A stretch of DNA of 64,000 nt from Erinaceus europaeus (Eukaryota > Chordata > Mammalia > Eulipotyphla > Erinaceidae): NCBI RefSeq assembly GCF_950295315.1, contig NW_026647628.1, positions 1 to 64,000 on the forward strand, written 5' to 3'. Made by a program: the position numbers and the translations under genes. Every line of letters begins with the position of its first letter. Positions within the stretch are counted from its first letter, which is position 1. Below the pieces are notes generated by a model. It saw only the letters and a program-made list of their open reading frames with translations, had not been told where the DNA came from and searched no databases. This document shows positions 34,681-45,315 of the stretch, one piece after another.

Positions 34681-35702
34681 ATAAAAAAGTGCTTTGCAGA
34701 ATTTAAATACATTGTATTCCAGGTACCTAGAACCTGACCAGTTTTGAAAGTAAAGGATTATAATGGGGCTTTTCTTTTTATTGTTAGAGGATCTGTTATT
34801 GCTCTTAACAGAGTATCTTTCATGAAATGCACATAAGGTGCAGAGATGCCTTAATGCTTTTGTTATTTAAAACAACATATTGAGGTGATGACTAGGAGAT
34901 AGCTCACTTAGTAGAGCACAAACTTTGCCATGCTAAGTATTCATAGGAGCACCATGCAGAGGGGAAACTCCATGAGTGGTAAAGTAGTACTGTGGTGTTT
35001 CTCCTCCCTCTCCCCCCCTCTCTTTCTGTCTCTCTCTCACTCTCTCTGTCTCTCTCACCCTTTGTATATTCCATCCTCTGTATGAAAAAAAAAGAGAGAG
35101 AAAATAGTCTACTTGGAGTGGTTGATTGTTGCAGACACTGGTGGAAAAAAAGTAAGTATATAATATTGATTTTAGAAAACATGGAAGTCATAGTTTCTCA
35201 GTTGCCCAAGTTATTGAATAATAGGCACTTTGACTACAGATTTTAAAGGAGTGTTAATTAAGTATATTATATTGACACACAGAATAGACATGCCCTGGTC
35301 TTTCACTGGACACAATAAAAATAACTATGCCTCTGTGTCCTGGGCAGAAGGGAGTCCTGTGTCAGCACTGCCAGTACATTGGTTATGAAGAGTTGTGTTC
35401 AGGAAGTCAGTCATAAGGACAAGTTGAGTCAGTGAGCAGCACATATAACCAGATAAGCAGAAGTTAGGTACATTCTAAATATTGGAAGCATATAACCTTG
35501 TGGAACACATCTTTTTAAACAGCATTTTCCTTTTACTACCAACACTCCTGAGGGAAGAGAAGTGTGTCACAAAGACTTTGCTGTTTCCTAGTAAAATACA
35601 TATTTATCAGAGTGAAGAAATTGTACAGTTTTTTAGAGTTGAATAATACCAAGAAACTGCTTTGAGCGAAAGATAGACACCTGCAGACCTGCTTTACCTC
35701 TT

Positions 35703-36008
35703 TTTTATTTATTTATTTATTTTTATTTTTTATATTTATTTTATTTATTTATTCCCTTTTGTTGCCCTTGTTGTTTTATTGTTGTAGTTATTATTGTTGT
35801 TGTCATTGTTGGATAGGACAGAGAGAAATGGAGAGAGGAGGGGAAGACAGAGAGGAGGAGAGAAAGATAGACACCTGCAGACCTGCTTCACCGCCTGTGA
35901 AGCGACTCCCCTGCAGGTGGGGAGCCGGGGTTCGAACCGGGATCCTTATGCCGGTCCTTGTGCTTTGCGCCACCTGCGCTTAACCTGCTGCGCTACAGCC
36001 CAACTCCC
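35703..36008 (-). mobile_element. SINE inserted inside an older SINE (copy 1)
   Basis: A well-kept family-1 SINE (GGGGTTCGAACCGGGATCC near its head) flanked by a perfect 14-bp duplication CTGCTTTACCTCTT at 35689-35702 and 36009-36022. The outer SINE continues to about 36138. Confidence 0.92.
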
Positions 36009-36315
36009 CTGCTTTACCTCTTGTGAAGCAACTCCCCTGCAGGTGGGGGGGCAGAAGAGTCAAACCAGGATCCTTATGCCGGTCCTTGTGTTTTGTAGCC
36101 ACTTGCCCTTAACCCTCAGCACTACCTCCCAACTCCCTCTAGCTAAGCTTTCTAAGGGGCCATTACCATAACCTGAGGTAATGTCTTCAGTTATCACCAC
36201 CTTTGAGTTTTGATCCTTCTTTCCACATCCACTTCCATAAAACAGACATGGTACTCTAACCAAGTCGGCAAACTCACTGTCACTGGTGTGCTCTTCCTTT
36301 CTCATTCAGACTGTA

Positions 36316-36316
<1 letters not shown>

Positions 36317-36359
<43 letters not shown>

Positions 36360-36361
36360 GG

Positions 36362-36428
<67 letters not shown>
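36317..36428. repeat. (GT)n microsatellite, copy 1, interrupted
   Basis: GT repeats broken twice by an ATGGG interruption. The same locus is pure GT in copies 2 and 3. Confidence 0.95.
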
Positions 36429-36429
<1 letters not shown>

Positions 36430-36574
36430 GTGAACCCATGCATAGCAATAGCCCACTACTATATCATGCTCAATTTTAACTAGACTATTTCACAGCTCCA
36501 GAAAACTGGAGACAATTGGATATCTGTTTATGGCTGTCCCCAAGGCCAGGGTTATAAAATACCTGAAAAGGGTA

Positions 36575-36815
36575 GTCAAAAGGTAATAGTGCAATGGGTT
36601 AAATGCACATGGCACGAAGCGCAAGGACCAGTGTAAGGTTGGAGCTGCTGGCTCCCCACCTGCAGGGGAGTCACTTCACAAGAGCTGAAGCAGGTCTGCA
36701 GGTGTCTGTCTTTCTCTCCCGCTCAGTCTCCACCTGCTTTCCTTGTTTCTCTCTGTCTTATCCATCAATAGCAACCACAATAAAACAAGTGCAACAAAAG
36801 GAAATAAATAAATAG
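36575..36815 (+). mobile_element. SINE in copy 1
   Basis: AATGGGTTAAATGCACATGGC head, GCTGGCTCCCCACCTGCAGG, GCAGGTCTGCAGGTGTCTGTC and AATAAATAAATAG tail. Part of the B-box region is lost. Confidence 0.8.
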
Positions 36816-37061
36816 TAAAAAAAAAAAACCTGAATATATCCTGTCATTGCGACTAAGGGCTTCTTTGATTGAAGAAGAGCTTTCTGTGGTTTCCAACTTT
36901 CTTTTATCTGCTGCAGTATAAACTGCCTCCTGCAAAGCCATGTGGCTACAGCTCTGCTCTCCTGTGCCCCCCCTCCAGACTTTAGGCAGGTAAGTGTCAT
37001 AAGGTAGAGTCAGTATAGATCTGATTTAAAAGCAGCAGCTTTCTTATCAAAAGCAAATGAA

Positions 37062-37400
37062 GGGGGTCAGGCGGTAGCACAGTGGTTAAGTGCATGTGGC
37101 GCACAGCATAAGGGCCAGCATAAGGATCTGGTTCAAGCCCCAGGCACCCCACATTTAGGAAAGTTGCTCTACAGGCAGAGAAACAGGTCTGCAGGTATCT
37201 ATCTTTTACTCCCCTTCTGTCTTCCCCTCCTCTCTCCATTTTTCTCTGTCCTATCCAATAACTAATTGCATCAACAATAACAATAACCACAATGAGGCTA
37301 CAACAAGGGCAACAACAAGGGAAAAAATGGCCTCTAGGAGTGGTGAATTCATGGTACAGGCACTGAGTGAGCCCCAGAAATATCCCTGGAGAAAAAAAAA
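37062..37400 (+). mobile_element. Family-1 SINE with extension, copy 1
   Basis: GGTCAGGCGGTAGCACAGTGG head, TCTCTGTCCTATCCAATAAC body end, ACAACAAGGG tail, then GGCCTCTAGGAGTGGTG extension. Confidence 0.85.
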
Positions 37401-38019
37401 ATTAAAAAAAGAAAGTTTTAATTTAACCGGTAGGCCTCATTAGGTCTACTGTTTCTGCTCTTCTGCCCTTTTAAAGGTTTCAGTACTCCCTAACTTGCTC
37501 CATCTAGTATCTTTTGGTGAAAAGCACTCAAGTACGTTATTACAGTGAGAAATATTTTTGTAACTGTGTGCTCGTCTCTGAAGGAGCAACAGATCATCTA
37601 ATCACTGTTAATTGTTCTTCACTAGATATTTGTAAGCCCACTATTAAATCACCCATTAAAAATAATAATAGATACTGTTGTAATATTTGACAAACAATTG
37701 TTTTAAAGCATGGCTTATTTAAGGAGACAAACTCAAAGATAGTTGTTTCCAATACCTCTGCTAAGTTATATCAAAAATACTCAAGTTGTATATAATTTCA
37801 TGCTTCTTTAAAACCCAAGAGGTTGTCAGTCCTGGTCTACTCTGCGGTTTTATAGGAATCCACCCTTTCACGCAATTGTCTTTTTAAAACCTGGCGTAAA
37901 TAGAATGCTTCATATACAGACAAGTCACAGAAAGTTGAAATGAAGACTAGACAAGGCAACAGTTAATACCCTTCATAGGAGGAGTCCACTTGATGCAACC
38001 GAAGTTGTCCCCTGAAACC

Positions 38020-38300
38020 TTTCCTATTTTTTTAAAATTCCTCTGGAAATATGGACCCAGGATCATTATGGGGTGCAGAATGTGGAAGGTCTGGCTTCTG
38101 TAATTGCTTGTCCACTAAACATGGTCGTTGGCAGGTTGGTCCATTCTCCCAGCCTCTCTTCCTCTTTCTATAGTGGGGAAGGGATTTAAGGAGGCAGGCT
38201 TCCAGGACACATTGGTGGGGTCATCAGCTCAGAGATGTCAGGTTGGCATCATGTTAGCATATGGCACCTGCTGGCTAAAAAATTAAGATATAAAGGGTGC
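38020..38300. mobile_element. Dispersed LINE-like 3' segment
   Basis: GGACCCAGGATCATTATGGGG, GTCTGGCTTCTGTAATTGCTT, GGACACATTGGTGGGGTCA. The same series recurs at 40500-40740 and, in part, 47690-47860. Confidence 0.55.
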
Positions 38301-38317
38301 AGGTAAATAGCATTTTA

Positions 38318-38440
38318 GCATTTTGATTATGCAAAGAGACTTTCACATCTGAGGCTCTGAAGTCACAAGTTCAATCTCCCACACCACCATAAAGTCATAG
38401 CTGAGCAGTTTTATGGTAAAAAAAATGTTTACTTAGTCAT
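38318..38440 (+). mobile_element. Third-family SINE
   Basis: GATTATGCAAAGAGACTTTC, TGAGGCTCTGAAGTCACAAG, GAGCAGTTTTATGGT. Also seen at 50060-50195 and around 52693-53450. Confidence 0.6.
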
Positions 38441-38878
38441 GAACCTAAAAGTAAGGGTATTGCAGATGAGATCCAGGCTTCTCCATATTGGAAAAATCTG
38501 GTAGGTTTGTTTTCGGTATATTCAAAAGGCCCATGACAAGTTTTTGCCTGAGCCTAACAGGTAGACCCAAGGTATTGTCTGGGAAGATGGTGTCATAGTT
38601 GGAAAAAGGACTATAAAGCTGGATCAGGGAAGAGAGTAGCTCCCAAATATGGGGGAAAGTATATAAATATTGTTAACTGTAAACCCCATTGATCTTCTCT
38701 GAGGCCCATATTCAGCACAGGAGCCTGTGTAACCTCTGTATCCCTGTAGGTCTGAGCTTGCCTGTGTGCTGGCATTGGGCTCCTGCATGCTGGCATCGGG
38801 CTCCTGTGTGCTGGCGGCGGCCTCCTGCGGGCTGTGTGGCTGCGGGGCTGTGGTGTGCGGGGTTGTCTGGGCACAGCC

Positions 38879-38880
<2 letters not shown>

Positions 38881-38912
<32 letters not shown>
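38881..38912. repeat. (CTGG)n tandem repeat
   Basis: Eight CTGG units, next to an imperfect repeat of TGTGCTGGC-like words at 38760-38830 in a GC-rich patch. Confidence 0.95.
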
Positions 38913-40029
38913 TCAGCAACATTATCAATGTGATTTCAGTGTGCTTCAATGCCTCATATATACACTACTTAAGGTATTGAAACTTATATAAATGCTACTA
39001 TATATATATCTATATAATTTATATAATTATGTTACATATGTGTTATAGGTAACAAAATATAACATAATATATTTAAATATATAATGTATAGTAAATATTA
39101 TTTTTATTAAATTGTGTGATTTCCTCCTATTATATAGCATAAAATTGAAATTCTAATATTTCTCAAGATTATTGGAACAGTATGGCCCAGATCTTTGGAT
39201 TGGTAGAATGAGATTTGTATCTGGATCTGCTGGGCCATAAGCAGTCCTCCTCCTCCTATTCCTCACTGTTGTTTTATGCCTATTACCAAGATACCAACAC
39301 AACTCAGAGCCAGTGGTGGGGAAAGTTATGGATGGAAAGTGACTGTTGAGAGATGTGCCATCTTCTCTTGTGGCAGAGGCCCTGCAGTGAGGAAGGTGGG
39401 ACCTGTATTCAGTGAGAGAGGATACCTATGGGCTACACAGCATCATGACTTGGTGGCAAGTAACCAGAACACACCAGCACTTTATTGCAATACTGTCTAC
39501 AGACAAGGGCTGTAGAAGTCCTGCATTTTAGAGTCTATGGGATTAAGAGTACGTGGAGTTGAAGAATACAATGACCTGAACCCTGTGCTGCTCCTTCTAG
39601 ACCTTGTACAATAACCCAGAATCTCCAAATGCATCACTCAAAGGAACTACTATTTGCTTCAGGGACCTGAACAGGTGTCTCTTCTCCTGTATCAGTATGT
39701 GCATCTCCTCACATTTGTGATGGCCAGTGGATGGCTAATGGCATGGCATGGCATGGCATGGCACGGCATGGCATGGCATGGCAATTTGATATGATGTCTG
39801 CGGTTCTGCTTACCTGTGTGCTTATTCCCATTAGGACCATAAGGTGTAAGACATATATGGGCAGGGAAAGACAGATCAGGGACTATGGAATGGCTCTACT
39901 TGAACTACCATGTTCTAGCACATGTATCATAGAAGTCTGAGGATCCTAGACCTGCAACCACAGGGACAAATCTGACAAGGCATGCAAAGTGTTTTCTGTA
40001 ACAGTATTTAGCTGAATATATAGAAAATT
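38913..40029. other. No gene; AT-rich block and unassigned sequence
   Basis: 38980-39120 is very AT-rich with TATATA words. 39130-39720 has an 79-codon frame with no supporting signals. No repeat family was assigned. Confidence 0.4.
39738..39783. repeat. (GGCAT)n tandem repeat
   Basis: About nine GGCAT units with one GGCAC variant. Confidence 0.95.
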
Positions 40030-40039
40030 TCTAGTTATA

Positions 40040-40090
40040 TCCTTTTTCTTTCTTTCTACCTCTCTTTCTTTCTTTCTTTCTTTCTTACTT
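40040..40090. repeat. (TTTC)n tract
   Basis: Imperfect TTTC/CTTT units, adjacent to a third-family SINE. Confidence 0.85.
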
Positions 40091-40099
40091 TTTTTCTTC

Positions 40100-40375
40100 T
40101 TTCCCAGAGCATTTCTTAGCTCTGGCTTATGGTGGTATGGGTATTAATTGAATCTAATACTTTAGAACCTCATGCATAACCATTACACTGGTTCTCTTGA
40201 CTATGATAGTATTCTTTTTAAAAGATTTTATTTATTTATTAATGAGAAAAATAAGAAAAGATAGAGCAAAAATACAGACATCACTCTGGTACATGTGCTG
40301 CTGCTGATCTAAGTAGGGACATCTTGCTTAAGAGTCCAATGCCACATCAACTGCTCCACCTCTCAGACCACTTCT
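40100..40375 (-). mobile_element. Two minus-strand SINE-like elements
   Basis: 40100-40200 is third family (TTAGCTCTGGCTTATGGTGG, CATGCATAACCATTACACTGG). 40205-40375 is the fourth type seen also at 9185-9302 (CTCTGGTACATGTGCTGCTG, TTAAGAGTCCAATGCC). Confidence 0.55.
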
Positions 40376-40399
40376 TTGTATTAGTCTTATTCTTATTTA

Positions 40400-41335
40400 T
40401 TTAATTCTGAATGACAAGTCCATTGTATAAAAGAGGTACAATTCCACACAATTCCCACTGCCAGAGTTCTTTATCCCAACTCCTCCATTGAAAGCTTTCC
40501 TATTCATTACCCGCTCTGGGAGCATAGACCCAGGATCATTCTAGAATGCAGAAGGTAGAAGATCTGGTTTCTGTAATTTATTCTCTACTGGACTTGGACA
40601 TTGACAAGTCAAGCCATACTCCCAGCCTGTTTCTATCTTTCCCTAGTGGGGCAGGGCTCTAGAGAGGTGGGGATCCAGAACACATTGGCGAGGTCACCTG
40701 CCAGGGGAAGTCCAGTTGGCATCATAGTAGAAACTGCAACTTGGTGGCTGAAAATCATTAAGATATAAAGAAGAACAAAGTTTTAATAATCAGTAACCTA
40801 AAGGTAAGAATATATACATGTAGCCATAAGTTATGGGAAAATATACACCTTAAGGTAAAAGTGCACAGTGCTGTACAGTGAATCAGTAAGTGCAGTAAGC
40901 AAGTGGAAAGATCTGTTAGAGATGAGTAGCTGAGCAAGTTGTGGTCTATATACACAATGGAATACTACTCAACTATTAAAAATGGTGAATTCACCTTCTT
41001 CACCCCATCTTGGATGAAGCTTGAAGGAATAATATTAAGTGAGATATGTCAGAAAGACAAGGATGAATATGTGATGATCTAGCTTACAGACAGAAGTTGA
41101 AAAACAAAATCAAAAGGGGAACCACTAACAGAGCTTGGACTGGAGTTGGTGTATTGCAGCAAAGTAAAAGACTCTGGGATGGGTGAGGAGAGTCCAGGTC
41201 CTGGAACATGGGCAGAGGAGGACCTAGTGGGACTTGAATTGTAATGTGGAAAACTGGGAAACATGCATATACAAAGTATTGTGTTTAGCTGTCAACTGTA
41301 AACCATTAATCCCCCAATAAAGACACTAAAAAAAC
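40400..41335 (+). mobile_element. L1-type LINE 3' end
   Basis: Includes the classic TACACAATGGAATACTACTC, then GATGAAGCTTGAAGGAATAA and the family ending GCAAAGTAAAAGACTCTGGG ... CCATTAATCCCCCAATAAAG with an A tail. It is a 3' fragment of nearly 1 kb with no intact ORF2. Confidence 0.7.
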
Positions 41336-41482
41336 CTGTTAGTACTCTTATGCAGATTCCAAAAATGATACGGGCAAGTGTGATTGAAAAGAAAATTCAT
41401 AAATTTCAGATCTCAGGAGGAACTAGAAAAGCATCTCTGCTAACTGACATTCTTTAACTGGGCTCTCTGTCTTTCTCCATAA

Positions 41483-41490
41483 AAATATCT

Positions 41491-41526
<36 letters not shown>

Positions 41527-41712
41527 TAGAAACAGTCAGAAATGTTGAGGGAATGGGAAAGTAGAGAGGGAGAAAAACAGAAAGACATCTGCAGCACTGC
41601 TTCATCACTTTTAAAGCTTTCCCCCTGCAGATGAGGACAAGTGCTGGAACCTGGGTCCTTGTGCAATGTAACATGTGTGTGCTCTCACATGTGTGCCACC
41701 ACCCAGCCTCTA
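41483..41712 (-). mobile_element. tRNA-derived SINE, family 2
   Basis: (TTTA)n tail at 41490-41525, AGAAACAGTCAGAAATGTTG, CAGCACTGCTTCATCACTT, head GTGTGCCACCACCCAGCC. Confidence 0.82.
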
Positions 41713-42031
41713 TTCGGATTTTTCTCTTTCTAGCACTACATTAACCCATTACCAAAGGTATGTGAATATACTTGAAGTGTTGGTGTATCTGGTGGAACCA
41801 AAAGCATTTATTCTCCAACTCTAGGATGTATCTGGTACAGAAAGTGTATCAAAGAAAGTGGTAGCCTCCAGGAGATCAACAGTCCTATAGTGTGGAAAAA
41901 TGTTCACACATTACATTATGCAATTACTTTTAGTGTTGTCTTTCCCTGTCTGAATATGTCCCTTACCATCAGTTTCCAGAGGTCTATTCCTATTGTGACA
42001 TGATGCCCTTCCTTTTTGTTGTTACATAAAT

Positions 42032-42032
<1 letters not shown>

Positions 42033-42095
<63 letters not shown>
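42033..42095. repeat. (GT)n microsatellite
   Basis: About 31 uninterrupted GT units, which create false Cys-Val and His-Thr frames. Confidence 0.97.
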
Positions 42096-42096
<1 letters not shown>

Positions 42097-42916
42097 CTTT
42101 CCCAGCTCCAGCTCCACAGGTGGAAAATCATCGTTACAAGAACACATCCTGCCCCTACTTCTGTTCTGAAATATTTTCTTTCAGCTAAAGTCTTCTCTAA
42201 CCTTCTTTCACCTGTACACAATTTCAGGTTATTTGAAAGTCTGTCTTTTTTCACATCGTGGAACAATTATAAAAACACTCACATGTGAGGCTGACTAAGG
42301 CATTGGTAAAGAGATGGTCAGGGGTCACTATCCCAGGAGCTTCAGGCTCCCCAGGTGCCCCTGGGATATTCTGTAGGCTGAGGTATTTTACCCAGTAGCT
42401 ACCAAGCCCATTTCTCAGGGCCCTGTGCTGGGGAAATGCTGCCTTGGGAGATGAATTTCTTGGGGTTGTGAGGTGTCTGCATAACTGAAATGGTTCATCT
42501 GCTCCTTTCTCACTTACTTGGGAATGTCCATCCTTTGCCCTGCAATGCTCACACTGTGGTAATTGACAGACCTCCTAGGTTGGGAAAGGCTCCAATTGCT
42601 CATCCTGACTCTGGGTCACTTTCTTGCCAGAATCTGTTAAGAAGAAATAGCTGGATTTGCTCTTAGCAAGGGTCTGGGATGAACCCTGGTGTGAGTGTGA
42701 GGGCTTCAACAAAAATCAACTGGTTATTTCACTAACAAAAGGGATTTATCTGGACACCAAAAAAAAAAAAAAAGCATTTGTAAAAGTGAAGTCTCATTAT
42801 GGGTCATGTGTGGACTTCTCCCACTTTATATGTACTTATAAATCCTGCTATATAAAGGGCAGCACCCCTCACTATGGCTTTTACTGGCATGCTGTGAGAA
42901 GAGACACCTCTGTTTC
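42096..42916. other. No gene seen
   Basis: Unassigned; a short poly-A run lies at 42760-42774. Confidence 0.4.
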
Positions 42917-42919
42917 CCT

Positions 42920-43110
42920 AATTTTTAAAATATGTTTATTTACTATTGGATAGAGAAATTTAGAAGGGGTGGAGAGACAGAGGGGTAAAAAGACAGAGAT
43001 ACACCACTTGTGAAGCTTTCCCCCCTGCAGATGGGGATACCAGGAGCTTGAACCCATGTCCTTGCACTCTGTAATGTGTGTGATTAGCCAGGCGAACCAC
43101 TGCCTGGCCC
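42920..43110 (-). mobile_element. tRNA-derived SINE, family 2
   Basis: TGTTTATTTACTATTGGATAG tail side, CCACTTGTGAAGCTTTCCCC, head GAACCACTGCCTGGCCC. Confidence 0.78.
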
Positions 43111-43359
43111 TACAAACTCCATTTCCCCTTAGCCTTCGTGGGAACTCTCTCCTAGCCTTCTCTGTCCTCTCAAAGATTTTAAAATATTTATTGTATTTAC
43201 TACAAATGACAGAGTTTACTTGAGCAAGAGAGAAAGAGACAACCCAGAGCACCACTCTGGTACATGTAGCACTTGGGATTGTGGGGTGTCAGCTGAAGCT
43301 AAAGGTCTCCCTACCACATTTCAATAGGATTTAGGAATGCTGATTTATTTTTCCTCTTT

Positions 43360-43597
43360 AAACATTTTATTTACATGTTTATTTACTTATAAAATAAAAT
43401 ATTTTATTTACTTTATTGGAAGGTGACAGAGAGAAATTGAGGGAGGAAAGGGAGGGAGGGGAAGAGACAGACACTTGTAGCCCTGCTTCACCACTTGCAA
43501 AGCTTTCCCCTTGTAGGTGGGGGACAGGGGATTGAACCTGGATCCTTGCTCACTGTAATGTGTGAACTTAGTCAGATTTGTCATTGCCTGGATCTGG
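43360..43597 (-). mobile_element. tRNA-derived SINE, family 2
   Basis: GTGACAGAGAGAAATTGAGG, CCCTGCTTCACCACTTGCAA, GGATTGAACCTGGATCCTTG. Confidence 0.78.
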
Positions 43598-43874
43598 AAT
43601 ATTGATTTTCATAAGATTATAATTTATCTCATGATGAATGCTATATGGTCCCCCGAACACAATTTTGAAGCATCTCTCAAGCTAAAAACAAGTCTGTACT
43701 AGGCTCAGAGGCCAAGCTTGCTCTCTTCAGAGTAAGTGAAATAGAAGTGAGAAATGGATGAATGGATGAAGTGTGAAAAAAAAGAGTGGGAAAAAGAGAA
43801 AAAGGAAGGAAAAGAGCCAGGGAAAAGATAGTACCTGAGCACCATCTGGATAAAGTAGATCATTAAAAGGAAAT

Positions 43875-44110
43875 CTGGGGTCAGGAGGTGGCACACCAGT
43901 AAAGTGCACATGTCACTATGATCAAGGAGCCAGGCTTGAACCTTCCTTCCCCACTGCCTGGGAGAAGATTCACAGGCTGTGGAGCAGGCTGTAGATGTTA
44001 CTCTCTCTCCATCTTTTTTTCTCTGCCTCAATCATAATTTAAAAAGAGGAAAATGGCTGCTGAGGACAGTGGATTCATTGTGTAGGCTCCCAGCCCCAGC
44101 AATTCCCAGT
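43875..44110 (+). mobile_element. tRNA-derived SINE, family 2 with extension
   Basis: GGAGGTGGCACACCAGTAAAG, GTGGAGCAGGCTGTAGATGT, and the extension GAAAATGGCTGCTGAGGACAG. Confidence 0.72.
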
Positions 44111-44769
44111 CAGGTGAGCAACTAAGTACCAAACTGTTTCCTCCCTTGTGCATGAAACCTGGCCTGTGGACATCATCTGCTTCTTACTCTATTCAGCCTT
44201 GCTGGCCACACCAATTGTACCTGAATACTGGTCACTAAGTTCTCCGGCTACTCACAGTGCCCTGGCTTTCTTTGCTCATCCCTGCTTATGTTGCTTCTGA
44301 AGAGGTAGTTGGAAGAGGGTCCAACTCAGGGAACTGCCTTCTCTCTAATCTTGCCTACACAGTATTCAATTCTCTTTATTCCTCTACATCAGTTATTCCC
44401 CCAATAAATGATGAGTCAAGTACCAATTATAACAGCCTTGGGCTGTTATTGATTTTGACTCAAAAAGTTTCACTTTCTCCAAATAGGGAATTAAGTACAA
44501 TTTTATTTGCCACAGTAGCTTTTGGCTAAGTATGAAAGAAATGAGCACAACTCCAAATTGTTTCCATGAGATTATATTTTAACATTGTTAGCAATTGTTT
44601 CTGACATTATGGCTACTGATTTAAATTACAGTTCAACAAATTACTGCCTATGATATCTATGACTTCTTCTTCGAGCGTTTGCCATATCTATGACTAATAT
44701 CACTAGCTACCCCACATATTGTAGCAACAGAACAGAAATAGAGGCTTTAGGAGAAAAAAATAAAAGACC
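44111..44769. other. No gene seen
   Basis: Unassigned; the 90-codon frame at 44257-44529 lacks splice or initiation context. Confidence 0.4.
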
Positions 44770-44956
44770 CAGAAATGGAGTGGCATGCTGACTAGAGCCT
44801 TGGACTCTTCACACAAGGTCCCAAGTCTAACCCCTGCATCTCGTGTGTTGAGTGATATTCTGGTCCTCTCTCTCCTCCTCTCAACAAGTCTTAAAATGAA
44901 TCTTTAATTCAACTCTCTGAAGACTTAGCTGAGATCCACAGACTCAGATGTGCTTT

Positions 44957-45303
44957 GTTTTTTTCCCCTCCTCCAGGGTTATTGCTGGGCTCGGTGCCTG
45001 CACCATGAATCCACCGCTCCTGGAGGCCATTTTTCCCCCCTTTTGTTGCCCTTGTTGTAGCTTCGTTGTGGTTATTATTGCCCTTGTTGATGCAATTCGT
45101 TGTTGGATTGGACAGAGAGAAATGGAGAGAGGAGGGGAAGACAGAGAAGGGGAGAGAAAGATAGACACCTGCAGACCTGCTTCACCGCCTGTGAAGCGAC
45201 TCCCCTGCAGGTGGGGAGCCGGGGACTCGAACCGGGATCCTTACGCTGGTCCCTGCGCTTTGCGCCACATGCGCTTAACCCACTGCGCCACCGCCCGACC
45301 CCC
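44957..45303 (-). mobile_element. Near-intact family-1 SINE with target duplication
   Basis: Complement copy with extension (CCAGGGTTATTGCTGGGCTC), tail, body and head (GCGCCACCGCCCGACCCCC), flanked by a perfect 12-bp repeat CAGATGTGCTTT at 44945-44956 and 45304-45315. The internal B box (complement of GGGACTCGAACCGGG) has one change from the ideal form. Confidence 0.93.
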
Positions 45304-45315
45304 CAGATGTGCTTT

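Larger units (their letters stand above)
30145..35449 (-). repeat. Right arm of the large inverted duplication
   Basis: Reverse complement of 19797-25070. The two arms are separated by about 5.1 kb. A private 24-bp tandem duplication (TTAGTCTCCTAAGACTTGAAG unit) at about 32731-32780 and many substitutions in the CpG block separate this arm from the left one. The outer end abuts the segmental-duplication copy at 35450 with no spacer. Confidence 0.92.
35450..38013 (+). repeat. Segmental duplication, copy 1
   Basis: Begins CAGATAAGCAGAAGTTAGG, identical to 54794 onward (copy 2), directly at the end of the inverted-repeat arm. It ends at GAAGTTGTCCCC (38013), where copy 3 continues with AAGCTCTAGATAC. 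It lacks about 400 bp that copy 2 has (55009-55407). Up to about 36545 it matches copy 2; after about 36568 it matches copy 3. Confidence 0.92.

Noticed and set aside
36286..36483. Cys-Val and His-Thr repeat proteins
   Set aside because: Translations of GT microsatellites.
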